NCBI GenBank assembly: GCA_945860225.1
Contig: CAMAPT010000002.1
Coordinates: 1 to 64,000 of the forward strand
Direction: 5' to 3'
Source of the DNA: Chitinophaga pinensis
GTDB taxonomy: Bacteria > Bacteroidota > Bacteroidia > B-17B0 > Aurantibacillaceae
DNA length: 64,000 bases
The notes below the pieces were generated by a model. It was not told the origin of the DNA, ran no database searches, and saw nothing but the letters and a program-made list of their open reading frames with translations. The position numbers and the translations under genes were made by a program. This document shows positions 25,739 through 36,200 of the stretch, piece by piece. How positions within the stretch are numbered: the stretch's first letter is position 1; each line of letters begins with the position of its first letter.

Positions 25739-28471
25739 TTAAGCACTCAAAAGAGCTATACATTTATCAATTTCACGCACCAACTCGTTAATCTGTTTTT
25801 TCACAAGAGATTTATCAGATCCATTGTTACTAGAACCGCCCGCTAAGATAACGTTTTTTCTATGACTATCCAATTCAGTTGTATCAATATCATGATGATC
25901 GATATGTTGAGAAATGGTAGCAACGGTATCATTCATTTTGAGAAGTTGGTTAGCCATTTCCTCTTTACTATTCAATAATTCTTCTTTTTCGTTCAGTAAG
26001 CTAAGTCTTTCTGAATTTAATATGTCAATTTGTTTGAATAATCGATCAATAAAGGCGTCTTGTTCATCAGCTTTTGTAGAAGATCTTAGGTTTTTGATTT
26101 CAGTTTCGTAACCAGAAATGCTGCTATTTAATTGATGAACTTCGGTATTTAGTGATTCAACTGAAGATTGATAAGACACTAGTTGGTTTTCTAAATCTTT
26201 TTTAACTGATAAAAGTTGATCGTATTCATCTTGAAGAGTTAATGATGATTCGTTGATAGATTCTGCAACTTTTAATTCACCACGAACATTTTCTAATTCT
26301 GCTTTCAATAAATTGAATTCAGTTTGTAGCGCCACATGATTAGCCGACAAAGTAGTCATTTCATAATTTTTTTCATTCAATAAATCTTTTAAATCTTGAG
26401 ATTTACCTTCCGAAATGGTCTTTAATTCATCTAACTCAGTACGGGTTAATTTAAGTTCTTCTTCACAAGCTTCTAATTTGTCAGCTGTTGTATCAATTTC
26501 ATTAATTAGCGATGTGTTTTCTGCTAATAGTTTATTAAACTCAACAGTTTTACTTTCTAATTCTTGATGATGAGCAACTTGAACTTCGTTTTTGAAATTT
26601 TCAAAATCTTCTTTTTCCTTTTTATAGGTAATTAATAATTCATCAATTTGATTTTGAAGTTCGTAATACGAATGATTTAAGCTTTTTAACTGGTTGATTT
26701 TATCTTCTAATGAACTAGTTAGTTCCGCATTTTTCGATTCCTTTTCTGCAACAATAAATTCAAATTCAGAAATTTTAGCATTTAAAATACTGACTTGTTC
26801 ATCAATTTGAAGAAGTTGATTGGATTTTTGAGCATCAAAATCTTGTGATAATAGGTTAAAGACATCAATTTGCTTGCTAATTTCTTGTGCTTTTAATTCT
26901 ATATCCTTATTTAAAGATTCAATTTTAGAGTTTTGTTCATCTATATGATAAACCATTTCTCTAATTTTTTCTTTGAAATACTCGTTTTCTAAAACGGTTT
27001 TATTCAAATCGTCAGATAATTGAGCGTTTTTTGTAGAGTATTCTAGAGATGTATTGATTAGTTTTTCCTCATATTCCTCTTTTAAGATGTCTATTGAAGA
27101 CGTTGAAACGGAAGAATAATTCGACAACTCTGTCTCATAATAAGATTTTAATTCGTTCGTTTTCTCGTTATTGGCTTCAGTCAATGAGGTGATGGTCGCA
27201 TTAAGTTCTGCTTCAAACGATTCTTTATGAGATGATAATTCCGAATTCAAATCAGAAATTCTTGTTTCGTATTCTTCTTTTAATGAATTTAAAATATCTG
27301 ATGAGCTAGTTACTTTATTTAATAGTTCTGCTTCATAAAACGATCTTAATTCATTTTCTTTTTCAATGTGCTCTTTAGTTAAAGATTCAATTGTAGAATT
27401 TAATTCTGTTTCAAACGAATTTTGTTTTGTGGTTAACTCTGAAGTTAAATCGGCAATTTTAGTTTCGAATTCTTCTTTCAACGAATCTAATAGGGAACTT
27501 GAAGAACTAGAAGTATTTAAAAGTTGAGCTTCGTAAAATGACTTTATTTCATTCTCCTTTTCCGTGAAAGATTGTGTTAAAGTCTCAATAGTCGATGATA
27601 ACTCAGCTTCAAATTGCTGTTTTTTTTGTGTTAACTCGTTATTTAATAATTCTATTTGTGATTCGAAAGAGCGAATTAGTTCAGATTTTTCAACATTGAA
27701 AGTCGTTGTTAACGAAGTAATTTGACTTTCGTAGCTAGATGTAATTTCTGATTTTTCATAATTCCATTGCTCGGTCAATTCGCTAATTTGTGTTTCGTAT
27801 TGATTGGTAAGAACAGAAATTGTTTCTTCGCTTGTTCCGGATAATGAAGTTATACGGGTTTCTGATTCATGTTTCAAATTTTCCAATTGACTACCAAATT
27901 CAGTTTTCAATTGTTCAATTTGAGCTTCATAAGAAGACACCGTTTCCTTATAAGTTACATCGTAAGTGTTGGTTAAGTCATTTATTTTCGCTTCCAATTC
28001 GTTACGAATTCCTATTTGTTGATAAGATGTATTTGATTTTAATTCTTCTAATTGAGATTCATAAGTTGCTTTAAGTGTAGAAATCTCATTTTGTGATGAA
28101 GTTTGTAGTTCGTTGATTTTTAATTCATATTCCGATGTCGAATTTGATAATTCTCCCGTTAACTCATCAATTTTTGCTAACAAGGTGTTAATCTCATCTT
28201 GTTTTTCTTGCAATTGTTCACGAATGGAATTGCGTAATTCTCTAAAAGAGGTTACTTCGCTTTTATAATTTGAATTGTCTCTTTCTAATACAAGTAATTT
28301 TGTATTTAATACATCAATAGACACTTGTAAGCGCTTGTACTCTTCATCACGTTGTATGAGTTGATTACGGTAATCGCTCAACGAACGTTTGATCTCGTTG
28401 TACTCTTTACGAAGTGCCATATCGCTATCTAGCACTTGTTGCAATTCCGATTTTATATTTTCCTCGTTCAT
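25739..28471 (-). CDS. Giant coiled-coil protein upstream of zapA (enlarged ZapB-like candidate)
   Basis: A 910-aa cytoplasmic protein that is nearly all coiled coil: no signal peptide, no transmembrane segment, very rich in Glu, Ser, Leu, Lys and Asn. Residues about 291-488 hold three tandem 66-aa repeats (LSSTIETLTQ..., LNSTIESLTK..., LNATITSLTE...), and 66 equals six hendecads. The C-terminus VKKQINELVREIDKCIALLSA resembles the end of the short (~100 aa) coiled-coil protein that normally precedes zapA in Bacteroidota. I therefore infer an expanded division-ring partner rather than an unrelated filament protein. It starts in a clean 211-bp divergent gap with the M23 gene. Confidence 0.7.
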   Translation of the reverse strand: MNEENIKSELQQVLDSDMALRKEYNEIKRSLSDYRNQLIQRDEEYKRLQVSIDVLNTKLLVLERDNSNYKSEVTSFRELRNSIREQLQEKQDEINTLLAKIDELTGELSNSTSEYELKINELQTSSQNEISTLKATYESQLEELKSNTSYQQIGIRNELEAKINDLTNTYDVTYKETVSSYEAQIEQLKTEFGSQLENLKHESETRITSLSGTSEETISVLTNQYETQISELTEQWNYEKSEITSSYESQITSLTTTFNVEKSELIRSFESQIELLNNELTQKKQQFEAELSSTIETLTQSFTEKENEIKSFYEAQLLNTSSSSSSLLDSLKEEFETKIADLTSELTTKQNSFETELNSTIESLTKEHIEKENELRSFYEAELLNKVTSSSDILNSLKEEYETRISDLNSELSSHKESFEAELNATITSLTEANNEKTNELKSYYETELSNYSSVSTSSIDILKEEYEEKLINTSLEYSTKNAQLSDDLNKTVLENEYFKEKIREMVYHIDEQNSKIESLNKDIELKAQEISKQIDVFNLLSQDFDAQKSNQLLQIDEQVSILNAKISEFEFIVAEKESKNAELTSSLEDKINQLKSLNHSYYELQNQIDELLITYKKEKEDFENFKNEVQVAHHQELESKTVEFNKLLAENTSLINEIDTTADKLEACEEELKLTRTELDELKTISEGKSQDLKDLLNEKNYEMTTLSANHVALQTEFNLLKAELENVRGELKVAESINESSLTLQDEYDQLLSVKKDLENQLVSYQSSVESLNTEVHQLNSSISGYETEIKNLRSSTKADEQDAFIDRLFKQIDILNSERLSLLNEKEELLNSKEEMANQLLKMNDTVATISQHIDHHDIDTTELDSHRKNVILAGGSSNNGSDKSLVKKQINELVREIDKCIALLSA
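27008..27601 (-). repeat. Three tandem 198-bp coding repeats inside the coiled-coil gene
   Basis: Each unit encodes 66 residues running from L(S/N)(S/A)TI through ENE(I/L)(K/R)S(F/Y)YE and LKEE(F/Y)E to SFE(T/A)E. Units 1 (27601-27404) and 2 (27403-27206) are very similar, while unit 3 (27205-27008) has diverged and loses the pattern at its end. Such repeats can change copy number by recombination. Confidence 0.8.
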
Positions 28472-28681
28472 ATTTTAAATAGTAGTTGTTTTTAAGGTCA
28501 TGCGTGTATCTCTTTTGGTATTACGTTATTTGTTGACAATCCAACACAGACACCACAAAACTTCAATAAACAGTTTAATGTTGGTTAAAAATATAGTTTA
28601 TATCAACTCATTTTACCATTGTAGATAACTTTACATCAACATTTTATTGTTAATTAAGTGATTAAGTTTTAATCTTTTTTT

Positions 28682-30343
28682 ATGTTCAAAATCATACTAC
28701 AAATTACCTCCATTTTCTTATTGCTTATCACATCTGTAGTGGCGCAAAATAATGCTTTCAATTTTATTTATCCACTCGATAGAAGTCCTGTGGTTACTGG
28801 TAATTATGGTGAAATTAGGCCCAACCATTTTCATGCAGGTTTAGATTTTACAACAGACCCATCTAAAAATCTACCCATTAAAAGTGTTGCCGATGGTTTT
28901 GTGAGTCGTATTAAAATTAGCAGTGGTGGCTACGGAAAGGTTTTATATATCACGCATCCTAATGGATATGTTTCGGTTTATGCGCATCAAAAACGATATG
29001 CTTCTAAAATTGATGCTTATGTTAAACAACAACAGTTGATTCAACAAAAAAATGACATTGAATTACATCTTGCTCCTCAAGAATTGTCTGTTAAAAAAGG
29101 TGAAGTTATCGGATATACCGGAAATTCTGGCAGTTCAACAGGGCCTCATTTGCATTTTGAAATTAGAGACGAAAAAACGGAAGTTCCCATTAATCCGTTG
29201 TTAATTTATAATGTGAAAGATGATGTAAAGCCTGTTTTGACGAATGTCGTTTTTTATAATACAGAAGATACTACTAACGTAGAATCTAAAATTACCCTGC
29301 CAATACTTGATAAACAAGGAAAATTGCATGCTAAGAAAAATAAATTGACACTTTCATTCAACACTTTGGCTGTCGGATTTTCAGGATTTGATATTTCTAA
29401 TTTAACATCTAATAAGAACAATATTTATGAAGCTAAATTGCTGCTGGACAACAGACTTATTTATCATCACCAATTAGACCAAATTAGTTTTGATCATGGT
29501 CGATTTGTTAATTTTTTTAGTGAAAAAATGAATGGTAGTAAAATTCAAAAATGTTTCGCTCCTACGTGTCACTCTATCGGTATTTATAAAACATTGATAG
29601 GTGGTGGAAAGATCGAATTAAAAGATACATTATTTCATCAACTAGAGTTGCAAGTAGCAGACGAAAAAGGAAATAAAAACAGCATTGTTTTTTTTGTAAA
29701 AACAACAAAATTAAATGGCTATGCTAAAAAAGGTAAAATGCCTTCGGTGTCTTGTCATCAAGATTTTGAATTAAAACAATCGAGTATAGAAGTTTCAATT
29801 TCTGCCGGTACCTTGGTCAATGATGCGTACATTAACTATCCTGCTAATACTCCTAAAATACAATCAAGCGGTGTGCGATTTGGAAATAAGGCAATACCAT
29901 TAATGAAACCGTTTAAAATTGCCTTGAAATTGGATGATGTTATTAATGATAAGGCTTCGAAGTTGGTAATGACAGTGAATGGTGATGTTATAGGTGGAAA
30001 ATTTGAAAATCAGTGGTTGAGAGCAGAATCTAAATTTTTTGGAGCATTTAATTTTGCCTATGACACGGTGCCTCCAAAAATTATATTTCCGGAGAATAAA
30101 AATATTAAAAAATCTTTAGCAGCTAATGTTTTAACTATGTTAGTTAGTGATAATTTGAGTGGAATAGGGGATTATCATGTATACGTAAATGATGTTTGGC
30201 ATATTGCAGAGTATGACGCTAAATCTAATACGATTACTTGTTCTTTTTCTGAAAGTGTTTCTGCTGGCTCAGTTCATGTCAGAGTTGATGTATTTGATAA
30301 AGTGTTTAATAAATCAACGTTAAACATTAGTTTAAACAGATAA
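28682..30343 (+). CDS. M23-family metallopeptidase, exported
   Basis: Periplasmic or surface peptidoglycan-hydrolase-type protein of 553 aa. The signal peptide is residues 1-21 (ending SVVAQ). The LytM/M23 domain is near the N-terminus (about 35-180), with NHFHAGLDF supplying the first His and Asp and GPHLHFEIRD supplying the HxH pair, so the zinc site is complete. The rest (about 190-553) is beta-rich and ends without a T9SS motif. Unlike most M23 proteins the catalytic domain leads, as is usual for the Bacteroidota members. Confidence 0.92.
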   Translation: MFKIILQITSIFLLLITSVVAQNNAFNFIYPLDRSPVVTGNYGEIRPNHFHAGLDFTTDPSKNLPIKSVADGFVSRIKISSGGYGKVLYITHPNGYVSVYAHQKRYASKIDAYVKQQQLIQQKNDIELHLAPQELSVKKGEVIGYTGNSGSSTGPHLHFEIRDEKTEVPINPLLIYNVKDDVKPVLTNVVFYNTEDTTNVESKITLPILDKQGKLHAKKNKLTLSFNTLAVGFSGFDISNLTSNKNNIYEAKLLLDNRLIYHHQLDQISFDHGRFVNFFSEKMNGSKIQKCFAPTCHSIGIYKTLIGGGKIELKDTLFHQLELQVADEKGNKNSIVFFVKTTKLNGYAKKGKMPSVSCHQDFELKQSSIEVSISAGTLVNDAYINYPANTPKIQSSGVRFGNKAIPLMKPFKIALKLDDVINDKASKLVMTVNGDVIGGKFENQWLRAESKFFGAFNFAYDTVPPKIIFPENKNIKKSLAANVLTMLVSDNLSGIGDYHVYVNDVWHIAEYDAKSNTITCSFSESVSAGSVHVRVDVFDKVFNKSTLNISLNR

Positions 30344-30359
30344 TGAGCCTTTTATTGTT

Positions 30360-31049
30360 TCAAAAAAGTTGGTTGGTGGGTAAACTCCAATCAATTGGCG
30401 TTTGATCATTTTGTATTAAATAGTTATTTGTTTTCGAAAAATGTTTACAGCCAAAAAAAGCACCTCGAGCCAAAGGAGATGGGTGGGCAGCTTCTAGTAC
30501 TAAATGGTTTTCAGTGTCAATTAATTCTTTTTTTGTTTTGGCAAAGTTGCCCCATAATAAAAATACACAATGTTTTTTTTGGCTTGAGATGATGTGAATG
30601 ATATAATCCGTGAAAAATTCCCACCCTTTTTTTTGATGACTACCTGGTTGCCCTTCCCTTACTGTTAAAGTTGAATTTAATAATAAAACGCCTTGTTGAG
30701 TCCAATTGGATAGGTTTCCATTGTTAGGAATTGTAATACCTAAATCATGATATAACTCTTTATATATGTTCTTGAGAGATGGGGGGATTTTTACACCATC
30801 ATTCACAGAAAAGCATAAGCCATCGGCTTGATTTTTGCCATGATAAGGATCTTGTCCAAGTATAATAACTTTTACATTTTCAAAGGAGGTTGATTTTAAG
30901 GCATGATAAATGTTTTCAGATTGTGGATAAACAGTATGAGATTGATATTCTTCACATATAAAAGATGTTAAATCGTTGAAGTGTGGTTTTTCGAATTCGT
31001 CGCAAAGAATTGCATCCCAGGAATTGTTTAATGATGGCTTAATTATCAT
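30360..31049 (-). CDS. ung: Uracil-DNA glycosylase
   Basis: Removes uracil from DNA in base-excision repair. The 229-aa protein has the family-1 water-activating loop VIILGQDPYHGKNQADGLCFSV with the catalytic Asp, and the leucine-intercalation loop AAHPSPLARGAFFGCKHF. It converges on the M23 gene (16-base gap) and is divergent from nrdB, so dUTP/uracil control and nucleotide reduction sit next to each other. Confidence 0.98.
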   Translation of the reverse strand: MIIKPSLNNSWDAILCDEFEKPHFNDLTSFICEEYQSHTVYPQSENIYHALKSTSFENVKVIILGQDPYHGKNQADGLCFSVNDGVKIPPSLKNIYKELYHDLGITIPNNGNLSNWTQQGVLLLNSTLTVREGQPGSHQKKGWEFFTDYIIHIISSQKKHCVFLLWGNFAKTKKELIDTENHLVLEAAHPSPLARGAFFGCKHFSKTNNYLIQNDQTPIDWSLPTNQLF

Positions 31050-31447
31050 GTCGTTACGAACGTTTTTTTGTACTTATTAGCAAGTGGCATTTGATTTTTA
31101 AAGGTATGATTAATACCATTTCTGCAAGGTAGTTTAGAGGTTATTTTAACAAGTAAAATTAGATTTTTTGTTCAAAAACATAGGAACAGTTTTCATTGTT
31201 AATTATTTTTTGAATGATATCAAAATTTTATTACGCTTATTTTTCATTATTTCTCAATTCATTTATAATCAATGAGTTTGCTAGGTTATTAACTTTTAGT
31301 TGTGAAGTGGATATGTTTAAAAAAATCACAGAATGTTAATTTCATTTTTTTAAAATCCAGTCAATTTTAATGAGTTTTGTAGAACTATTTTTTTGACCAA
31401 ATAATACAGTTTGACGCAAAAGAAAATTTAGATACAGTTTATAAGTT
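31050..31447. other. Intergenic region between ung and nrdB, no gene seen
   Basis: Nearly 400 bases of AT-rich divergent spacer. A TTGACC...TACAGTTTG stretch near 31396-31413 is a loose promoter-like match (one base too long between TA and TTTG). I find no convincing NrdR box, hairpin or small ORF. Confidence 0.4.
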
Positions 31448-32419
31448 ATGGTAGAGCCAATTTTAGTAGAAAATAAAGACAGATTTGTGTTGTTTCCAAT
31501 TAAGTACAACGATATTTGGGAGTTTTATAAAAAATCGGAGGCTAGTTTTTGGACAGCTGAAGAGATTGACTTATCCAATGATATTAGTGATTGGAACAAT
31601 AAGTTAAATGATAACGAACGTCACTTTATTAAGCATGTGTTAGCTTTTTTTGCGGCTAGCGATGGTATTGTGAATGAAAATTTAGCCATTAATTTTTTGA
31701 ATGAGGTACAATATCCAGAAGCGCGTTGTTTTTATGGTTTTCAAATTATGATGGAAAACATCCATTCAGAAACATATTCTTTATTAATTGATTCTTATAT
31801 CAAGGATCCAATTGAAAAAGATAAATTGTTTCACGCTGTAGATACTGTTCCTTGTGTGGGGAAAAAAGCTGATTGGGCTTTGCGTTGGATTAGTAATGGT
31901 AATTTTGCTGAGAGATTAATTGCGTTTGCTGCGGTTGAAGGTATCTTTTTTTCTGGTTCATTCTGTTCTATATTTTGGTTAAAAAAACGTGGATTAATGC
32001 CAGGCTTGAGCTTTAGTAATGAATTGATTTCTCGTGATGAAGGATTGCATTGTGATTTTGCTTGTATGCTATACACGCGTCATGTGAAAAATAAATTACC
32101 TAAGGAGCAAGTAACTCAAATAATTACGGATGCAGTAGTTATTGAGAAGGAATTTGTATCGGATGCGATTCCTGTGCGTTTAATAGGAATGAATGCTGAT
32201 TTAATGTGTCAGTATATCGAGTTTTGTGCTGATCGTTTATTAGTAGCTTTAGGTTGTGATAAATTTTATAATGCATCTAATCCGTTTGATTTTATGGAAA
32301 TGATTTCTTTACAAGGAAAAACCAATTTCTTTGAAAAGCGTGTCGCAGAATACCAAAAATCAGGCGTTATGGGTAACAAAGAGGAAAATAATGTATTTAA
32401 CCTAGACGAAGATTTTTAG
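31448..32419 (+). CDS. nrdB: Ribonucleoside-diphosphate reductase, beta subunit
   Basis: Class Ia R2 subunit (323 aa) housing the di-iron centre and tyrosyl radical. The metal ligands and radical Tyr are recognisable in [18 protein letters not shown] and [15 protein letters not shown], and the C-terminus ends NVFNLDEDF, the tail that docks into NrdA. nrdA follows after 245 bases, in which I see no terminator, so separate promoters or a long leader are possible. Confidence 0.97.
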   Translation: MVEPILVENKDRFVLFPIKYNDIWEFYKKSEASFWTAEEIDLSNDISDWNNKLNDNERHFIKHVLAFFAASDGIVNENLAINFLNEVQYPEARCFYGFQIMMENIHSETYSLLIDSYIKDPIEKDKLFHAVDTVPCVGKKADWALRWISNGNFAERLIAFAAVEGIFFSGSFCSIFWLKKRGLMPGLSFSNELISRDEGLHCDFACMLYTRHVKNKLPKEQVTQIITDAVVIEKEFVSDAIPVRLIGMNADLMCQYIEFCADRLLVALGCDKFYNASNPFDFMEMISLQGKTNFFEKRVAEYQKSGVMGNKEENNVFNLDEDF

Positions 32420-32664
32420 GATTTAAGTTTTTTTTCAGGAAGCTGAGTAAATTAGAATTTAGAAAATATCTCTTTATATCTATAAAGATGTTTATTCAAT
32501 TTTAAATTCACATTAAGGCTTTCGCAGGTCATTATTAATTCGAAGAATTAACCATTACTTTGTCAATAACAATTAAAGCTCGTCTCCAAAAAAATACGTA
32601 AAAGTCATAACTTGTAGATTGTAAAAAAGAAAATATTTTAAAAGAAATAAAAAAATAAAAGGCA

Positions 32665-35076
32665 ATGTTTGTAATTAAAAGAGATGGTACACAAGAGTCT
32701 GTGAAGTTTGACAAAATCACGGCCCGTGTTCAAAAGCTGAGTTATGGATTGGATGCGCATTATGTTGATCCGATTCAGGTAGCTAAAAAAGTAATTGATG
32801 GCGTATATGATGGTGTTAATACGGTTGATTTAGATAATTTAGCTGCAGAAACAGCTGCTTCTCTAACAACAAAGCATCCTGATTATGCTTTGCTAGCTTC
32901 TCGTATTGCAGTGAGTAATTTACATAAAAATACGATTAAGTCATTTTCTAAAACAATAGAGATATTATATAACTACATTGATCCCAAAACCAATCAAAGA
33001 GCTTCATTAATTGCCGATGATGTGTATGAGATTGTTATGAAAAATGCTCAAATCCTTGATTCGTCTATCATTTACGACAGAGATTTTGGATATGATTATT
33101 TTGGTTTTAAAACATTAGAGCGTTCTTATTTATTAAGAACTTATGGTAAGGTTACTGAGCGTCCTCAGCACATGTTGATGCGTGTATCTATCGGAATTCA
33201 TAAAGAAGATATCGCTGCTGCTATTGAAACTTATAACTTAATGAGTGAACGTTGGTTTACCCATGCCACACCTACTTTATTTAATGCCGGTACTCCAAAA
33301 CCACAAATGAGTTCTTGCTTTTTGTTACAAACCAAAGAAGATAGTATCGATGGAATTTATGACACATTAAAACAGTGTGCTCGAATTTCTCAATCAGCTG
33401 GTGGTATTGGTTTAGCTATTCACAAGGTTCGTGCAACAGGTTCTTATATTAAAGGAACTAATGGTACTTCCAATGGTATATTACCGATGTTGAAAGTATT
33501 TAATGAAACGGCTCGTTATGTTGATCAAGGCGGTGGTAAACGTAAAGGTTCTATTGCGGTTTATTTAGAGCCATGGCATGCTGATGTTTTCGAATTTTTA
33601 GAAATTCGTAAAAACCATGGTAAAGAAGAAATGCGTGCACGTGATTTATTTACAGCACTATGGATTCCTGATTTATTTATGAAACGAGTAGAAGCTGAAG
33701 GTACATGGAGTTTAATGTGTCCTAACGAGTGTCCAGGATTATATACGTCTTATGGTGCTGAGTTTGAGGCATTATATACTAAATACGAAGCTGAAGGTAA
33801 ATTCCGTAAACAAATTCCAGCTCGCGAATTGTGGGCAGCTATCATCGATTCTCAAATCGAGACCGGTAATCCATACATGTTATACAAAGATGCTTGTAAT
33901 TTAAAATCAAATCAATCTCATTTAGGTACCATTCAATCATCTAACCTATGTACGGAAATTGTTGAGTACACTAGCCCTGATGAGGTTGCTGTATGTAACT
34001 TAGCGTCTATTGCATTACCTCGTTTTGTTGATGAAAAAGAAGGTACGTTTGACCACCAAAAATTATTTGATGTAACGTATACAATTACTAAAAACTTAAA
34101 TAAAGTAATCGATCGTAATTACTATCCAATTCCAGAGGCTCGTAATTCAAATATGCGCCATCGTCCTATCGGATTGGGGGTTCAGGGATTGGCTGATGCT
34201 TTTATTTTGATGCGTTATCCTTTTGAGAGTGAGGAAGCTAAAAAATTAAACGCGGAAATTTTTGAAACTATTTATTACGCTTCAATGACAGCTTCTAAAG
34301 ATTTAGCTATCAAAGAAGGATATTATGAATCTTATCCAGGTTCTCCATTATCAAAAGGTATTATGCAATTTGATATGTGGGGTGTAACACCAAGCCCACG
34401 TTGGGAATGGGACGTATTAAAAGAAGAAGTGAAAAAACATGGCGTGCGTAACTCATTGTTATTAGCCCCAATGCCAACGGCTTCTACATCACAAATTTTG
34501 GGTAATAATGAGTGTTTTGAACCATATACATCAAATATTTATAGTCGTCGAGTGTTATCTGGTGAGTTTGCGGTAGTTAATAAACATTTATTGCGAGATT
34601 TAGTGAAATTAGGTTTATGGAATGATAGTTTGAAAAATAAAATTATTGCTTCTAATGGATCTGTTCAAAATATACCTGAGGTTCCTCAAAATATAAAAGA
34701 TATTTACAAGACTGTTTGGGAAATTAAACAACGCACCATTATTGATATGGCGGCTGATAGAGGTGCTTTTATTTGTCAATCTCAATCGCTTAATTTGTTT
34801 ATACAAGATGCTAATTTTGCAAAGTTATCTTCGGCGCATTTTTATGCATGGAAAAAAGGGTTAAAAACAGGTATGTATTATTTACGTACAAAAGCTGCGG
34901 CTGATGCTATTAAATTTACAGTCGACCAGGCTGCTTTAACAGTTCCTATTTTAGGAAATGAAGATGCTTTATTAGTAGAGCGTGGGCAGACACATGTTTT
35001 AACGTTTGAAGAACAACAAGCTCAGTTATCTTGCAGCATCGATAATCCTGAAGGATGTGAAGCTTGCGGTAGTTAA
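32665..35076 (+). CDS. nrdA: Ribonucleoside-diphosphate reductase, alpha subunit
   Basis: Large catalytic subunit (803 aa) that reduces ribonucleotides. The N-terminal ATP-cone ([20 protein letters not shown], about residues 3-90) gives overall activity control. Active-site segments [42 protein letters not shown] and [20 protein letters not shown] are intact. The terminal CEACGS holds the redox-shuttle cysteine pair. It is followed by a strong terminator. Confidence 0.98.
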   Translation: MFVIKRDGTQESVKFDKITARVQKLSYGLDAHYVDPIQVAKKVIDGVYDGVNTVDLDNLAAETAASLTTKHPDYALLASRIAVSNLHKNTIKSFSKTIEILYNYIDPKTNQRASLIADDVYEIVMKNAQILDSSIIYDRDFGYDYFGFKTLERSYLLRTYGKVTERPQHMLMRVSIGIHKEDIAAAIETYNLMSERWFTHATPTLFNAGTPKPQMSSCFLLQTKEDSIDGIYDTLKQCARISQSAGGIGLAIHKVRATGSYIKGTNGTSNGILPMLKVFNETARYVDQGGGKRKGSIAVYLEPWHADVFEFLEIRKNHGKEEMRARDLFTALWIPDLFMKRVEAEGTWSLMCPNECPGLYTSYGAEFEALYTKYEAEGKFRKQIPARELWAAIIDSQIETGNPYMLYKDACNLKSNQSHLGTIQSSNLCTEIVEYTSPDEVAVCNLASIALPRFVDEKEGTFDHQKLFDVTYTITKNLNKVIDRNYYPIPEARNSNMRHRPIGLGVQGLADAFILMRYPFESEEAKKLNAEIFETIYYASMTASKDLAIKEGYYESYPGSPLSKGIMQFDMWGVTPSPRWEWDVLKEEVKKHGVRNSLLLAPMPTASTSQILGNNECFEPYTSNIYSRRVLSGEFAVVNKHLLRDLVKLGLWNDSLKNKIIASNGSVQNIPEVPQNIKDIYKTVWEIKQRTIIDMAADRGAFICQSQSLNLFIQDANFAKLSSAHFYAWKKGLKTGMYYLRTKAAADAIKFTVDQAALTVPILGNEDALLVERGQTHVLTFEEQQAQLSCSIDNPEGCEACGS

Positions 35077-35120
35077 TTTGATGAGTATGTCTTAGGTTTT
35101 TGCTTACGTCATATTATTAT

Positions 35121-35166
35121 TAAACTAAAAAATCCTCTCTGATTTCAGGGAGGATTTTTAGTTTTT
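35121..35166. terminator. Strong bidirectional terminator after nrdA
   Basis: A long stem, AAACTAAAAAATCCTCTCT paired with AGGGAGGATTTTTAGTTT around a short loop, with A and T runs on both sides. It serves nrdA and could also end transcripts from the minus-strand sorting-domain fragment. Confidence 0.9.
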
Positions 35167-35176
35167 GAAATAGATT

Positions 35177-35437
35177 TTATTCCAACACTATTTTCTTGGT
35201 TTCGATGGTTACGCCTTGTGCATTTATAATATTGACAAAATATATACCATGACCACCCCAACTGCTCATATCTACATAAAATTGCTTTTGGGTAATTGCA
35301 GACTGAAATACTTGCTGGCCAAGAGCATTACTAATTTTAATTTGATGTCCATTTAAATTGGCAAAGTTGCCATTATTTATTTCTGTTTGGGGATTTGAAA
35401 CCGTTTTTACCGAAATATTACTAACAAAGCTATAATT
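35177..35437 (-). pseudogene. Truncated T9SS C-terminal sorting domain
   Basis: An open frame of 86 codons on the minus strand without a usable start. It reads as a type A sorting domain: SNPQTEINNGNF, then KISNALGQQVFQS, then GIYFVNIINAQG, ending in the basic tail TIETKKIVLE. Upstream it is stopped by an in-frame TAA (35438-35440) inside the 162-bp repeat. So the body of the secreted protein is missing and only the tail remains. The most likely history is disruption by the neighbouring cassettes. Confidence 0.75.
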
Positions 35438-35537
35438 TTATTAGACATTTGCAAAGCAAAAATAAACGTCTTTCGCGCGAGCGACTGCTTTTGCAAATGC
35501 CGAAGCCGAATGCCCAAATAGAATAAACCGTGTGTTA
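35376..35537. repeat. 162-bp direct repeat, copy 1
   Basis: Nearly identical to 36221-36382 and the same length, with roughly a dozen substitutions and no indel. Its left part is coding sequence of the truncated sorting domain. Its right part contains ATTTGCAAA...TTTGCAAAT arms and ends in AATAAACCGTGTGTTA. The last three bases double as the stop codon of the toxin gene. Confidence 0.92.
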
Positions 35538-35855
35538 TGTGCCCGTTTGTTTTTTAAGGATATCCAGCAGTTTTTTTGGATCTTGCCGATTGTCCCAAAA
35601 TGCAGTGATAATAAGAAGGTCTTTATTGAATTTATAGAATATACTAAAGTGTCCTAATGCTGAAACATAAGTTTCCAGAAAGTCTGCTTTTTTAAATAAT
35701 TTAGGATTGCTTTGGATTACGTTAATTTGTTCAGCCGTCAACTTAATTAATTTTTCCGCATAAGTTGTAGTACCGTTTCGTTTAACCCAATACTTTAAAA
35801 TTTCCCGACGTTGTTGAGCAGCAGTCTGGGTCCAAACTACAGTTCTTTTAGCCAT
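35535..35855 (-). CDS. Type II toxin, RelE/ParE family
   Basis: A 106-aa basic protein with the RelE/ParE fold: N-terminal VVWTQTAAQQRREILKYWVKRNG, a central EQINVIQSNPKLF and the C-terminal strands FSIFYKF...LLIITAFWDNRQDPKKL. Members either cut mRNA at the ribosome or poison gyrase; which applies cannot be told. It is downstream of the antitoxin with a 19-base overlap. Its stop codon lies on the cassette boundary GTTATGTGCC. Confidence 0.9.
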   Translation of the reverse strand: MAKRTVVWTQTAAQQRREILKYWVKRNGTTTYAEKLIKLTAEQINVIQSNPKLFKKADFLETYVSALGHFSIFYKFNKDLLIITAFWDNRQDPKKLLDILKKQTGT

Positions 35856-36079
35856 TTCAAGTCAGATTTGTCAAGTTGAGATTGAGGGATCAAGTTTTTT
35901 TCTTTGATGTCCCTTTCGCTGAGTTTTAACATTACAATTTGCTCATCGGTCAGCTTAACAGTTTCTAGGTCTACAGGACTGTTTTTAACTAATTGAAAAA
36001 GTGCGGTTAAATAGTCCTTGTTTGAAATAGTAAGTAGTTTTTCAATTATTCCGTTTCTAATATGGTCAGTTGTTGTCAT
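35837..36079 (-). CDS. Antitoxin of the RelE/ParE-type pair
   Basis: An 80-aa acidic protein from ATG 36079. The open frame runs further upstream to 36205, but the extra hydrophobic residues make no sense for an antitoxin. It is predicted helical (VKLTDEQIVMLKLSERDI, then LDKSDLKWLKEL). It overlaps the toxin start by 19 bases in the typical antitoxin-first order. No DNA-binding fold is obvious, so autoregulation is uncertain. Confidence 0.8.
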   Translation of the reverse strand: MTTTDHIRNGIIEKLLTISNKDYLTALFQLVKNSPVDLETVKLTDEQIVMLKLSERDIKEKNLIPQSQLDKSDLKWLKEL

Positions 36080-36200
36080 TGTCAGCGAATTTGAGAATAA
36101 AGTTAAAGAAAAGGCATTGATTTTCAAAATCGCAAAAAATGTTGCTAAAATTTGAAAAATTATCTTTGTAAGATTGCAAATACGATCGTTGTCCACAAAT

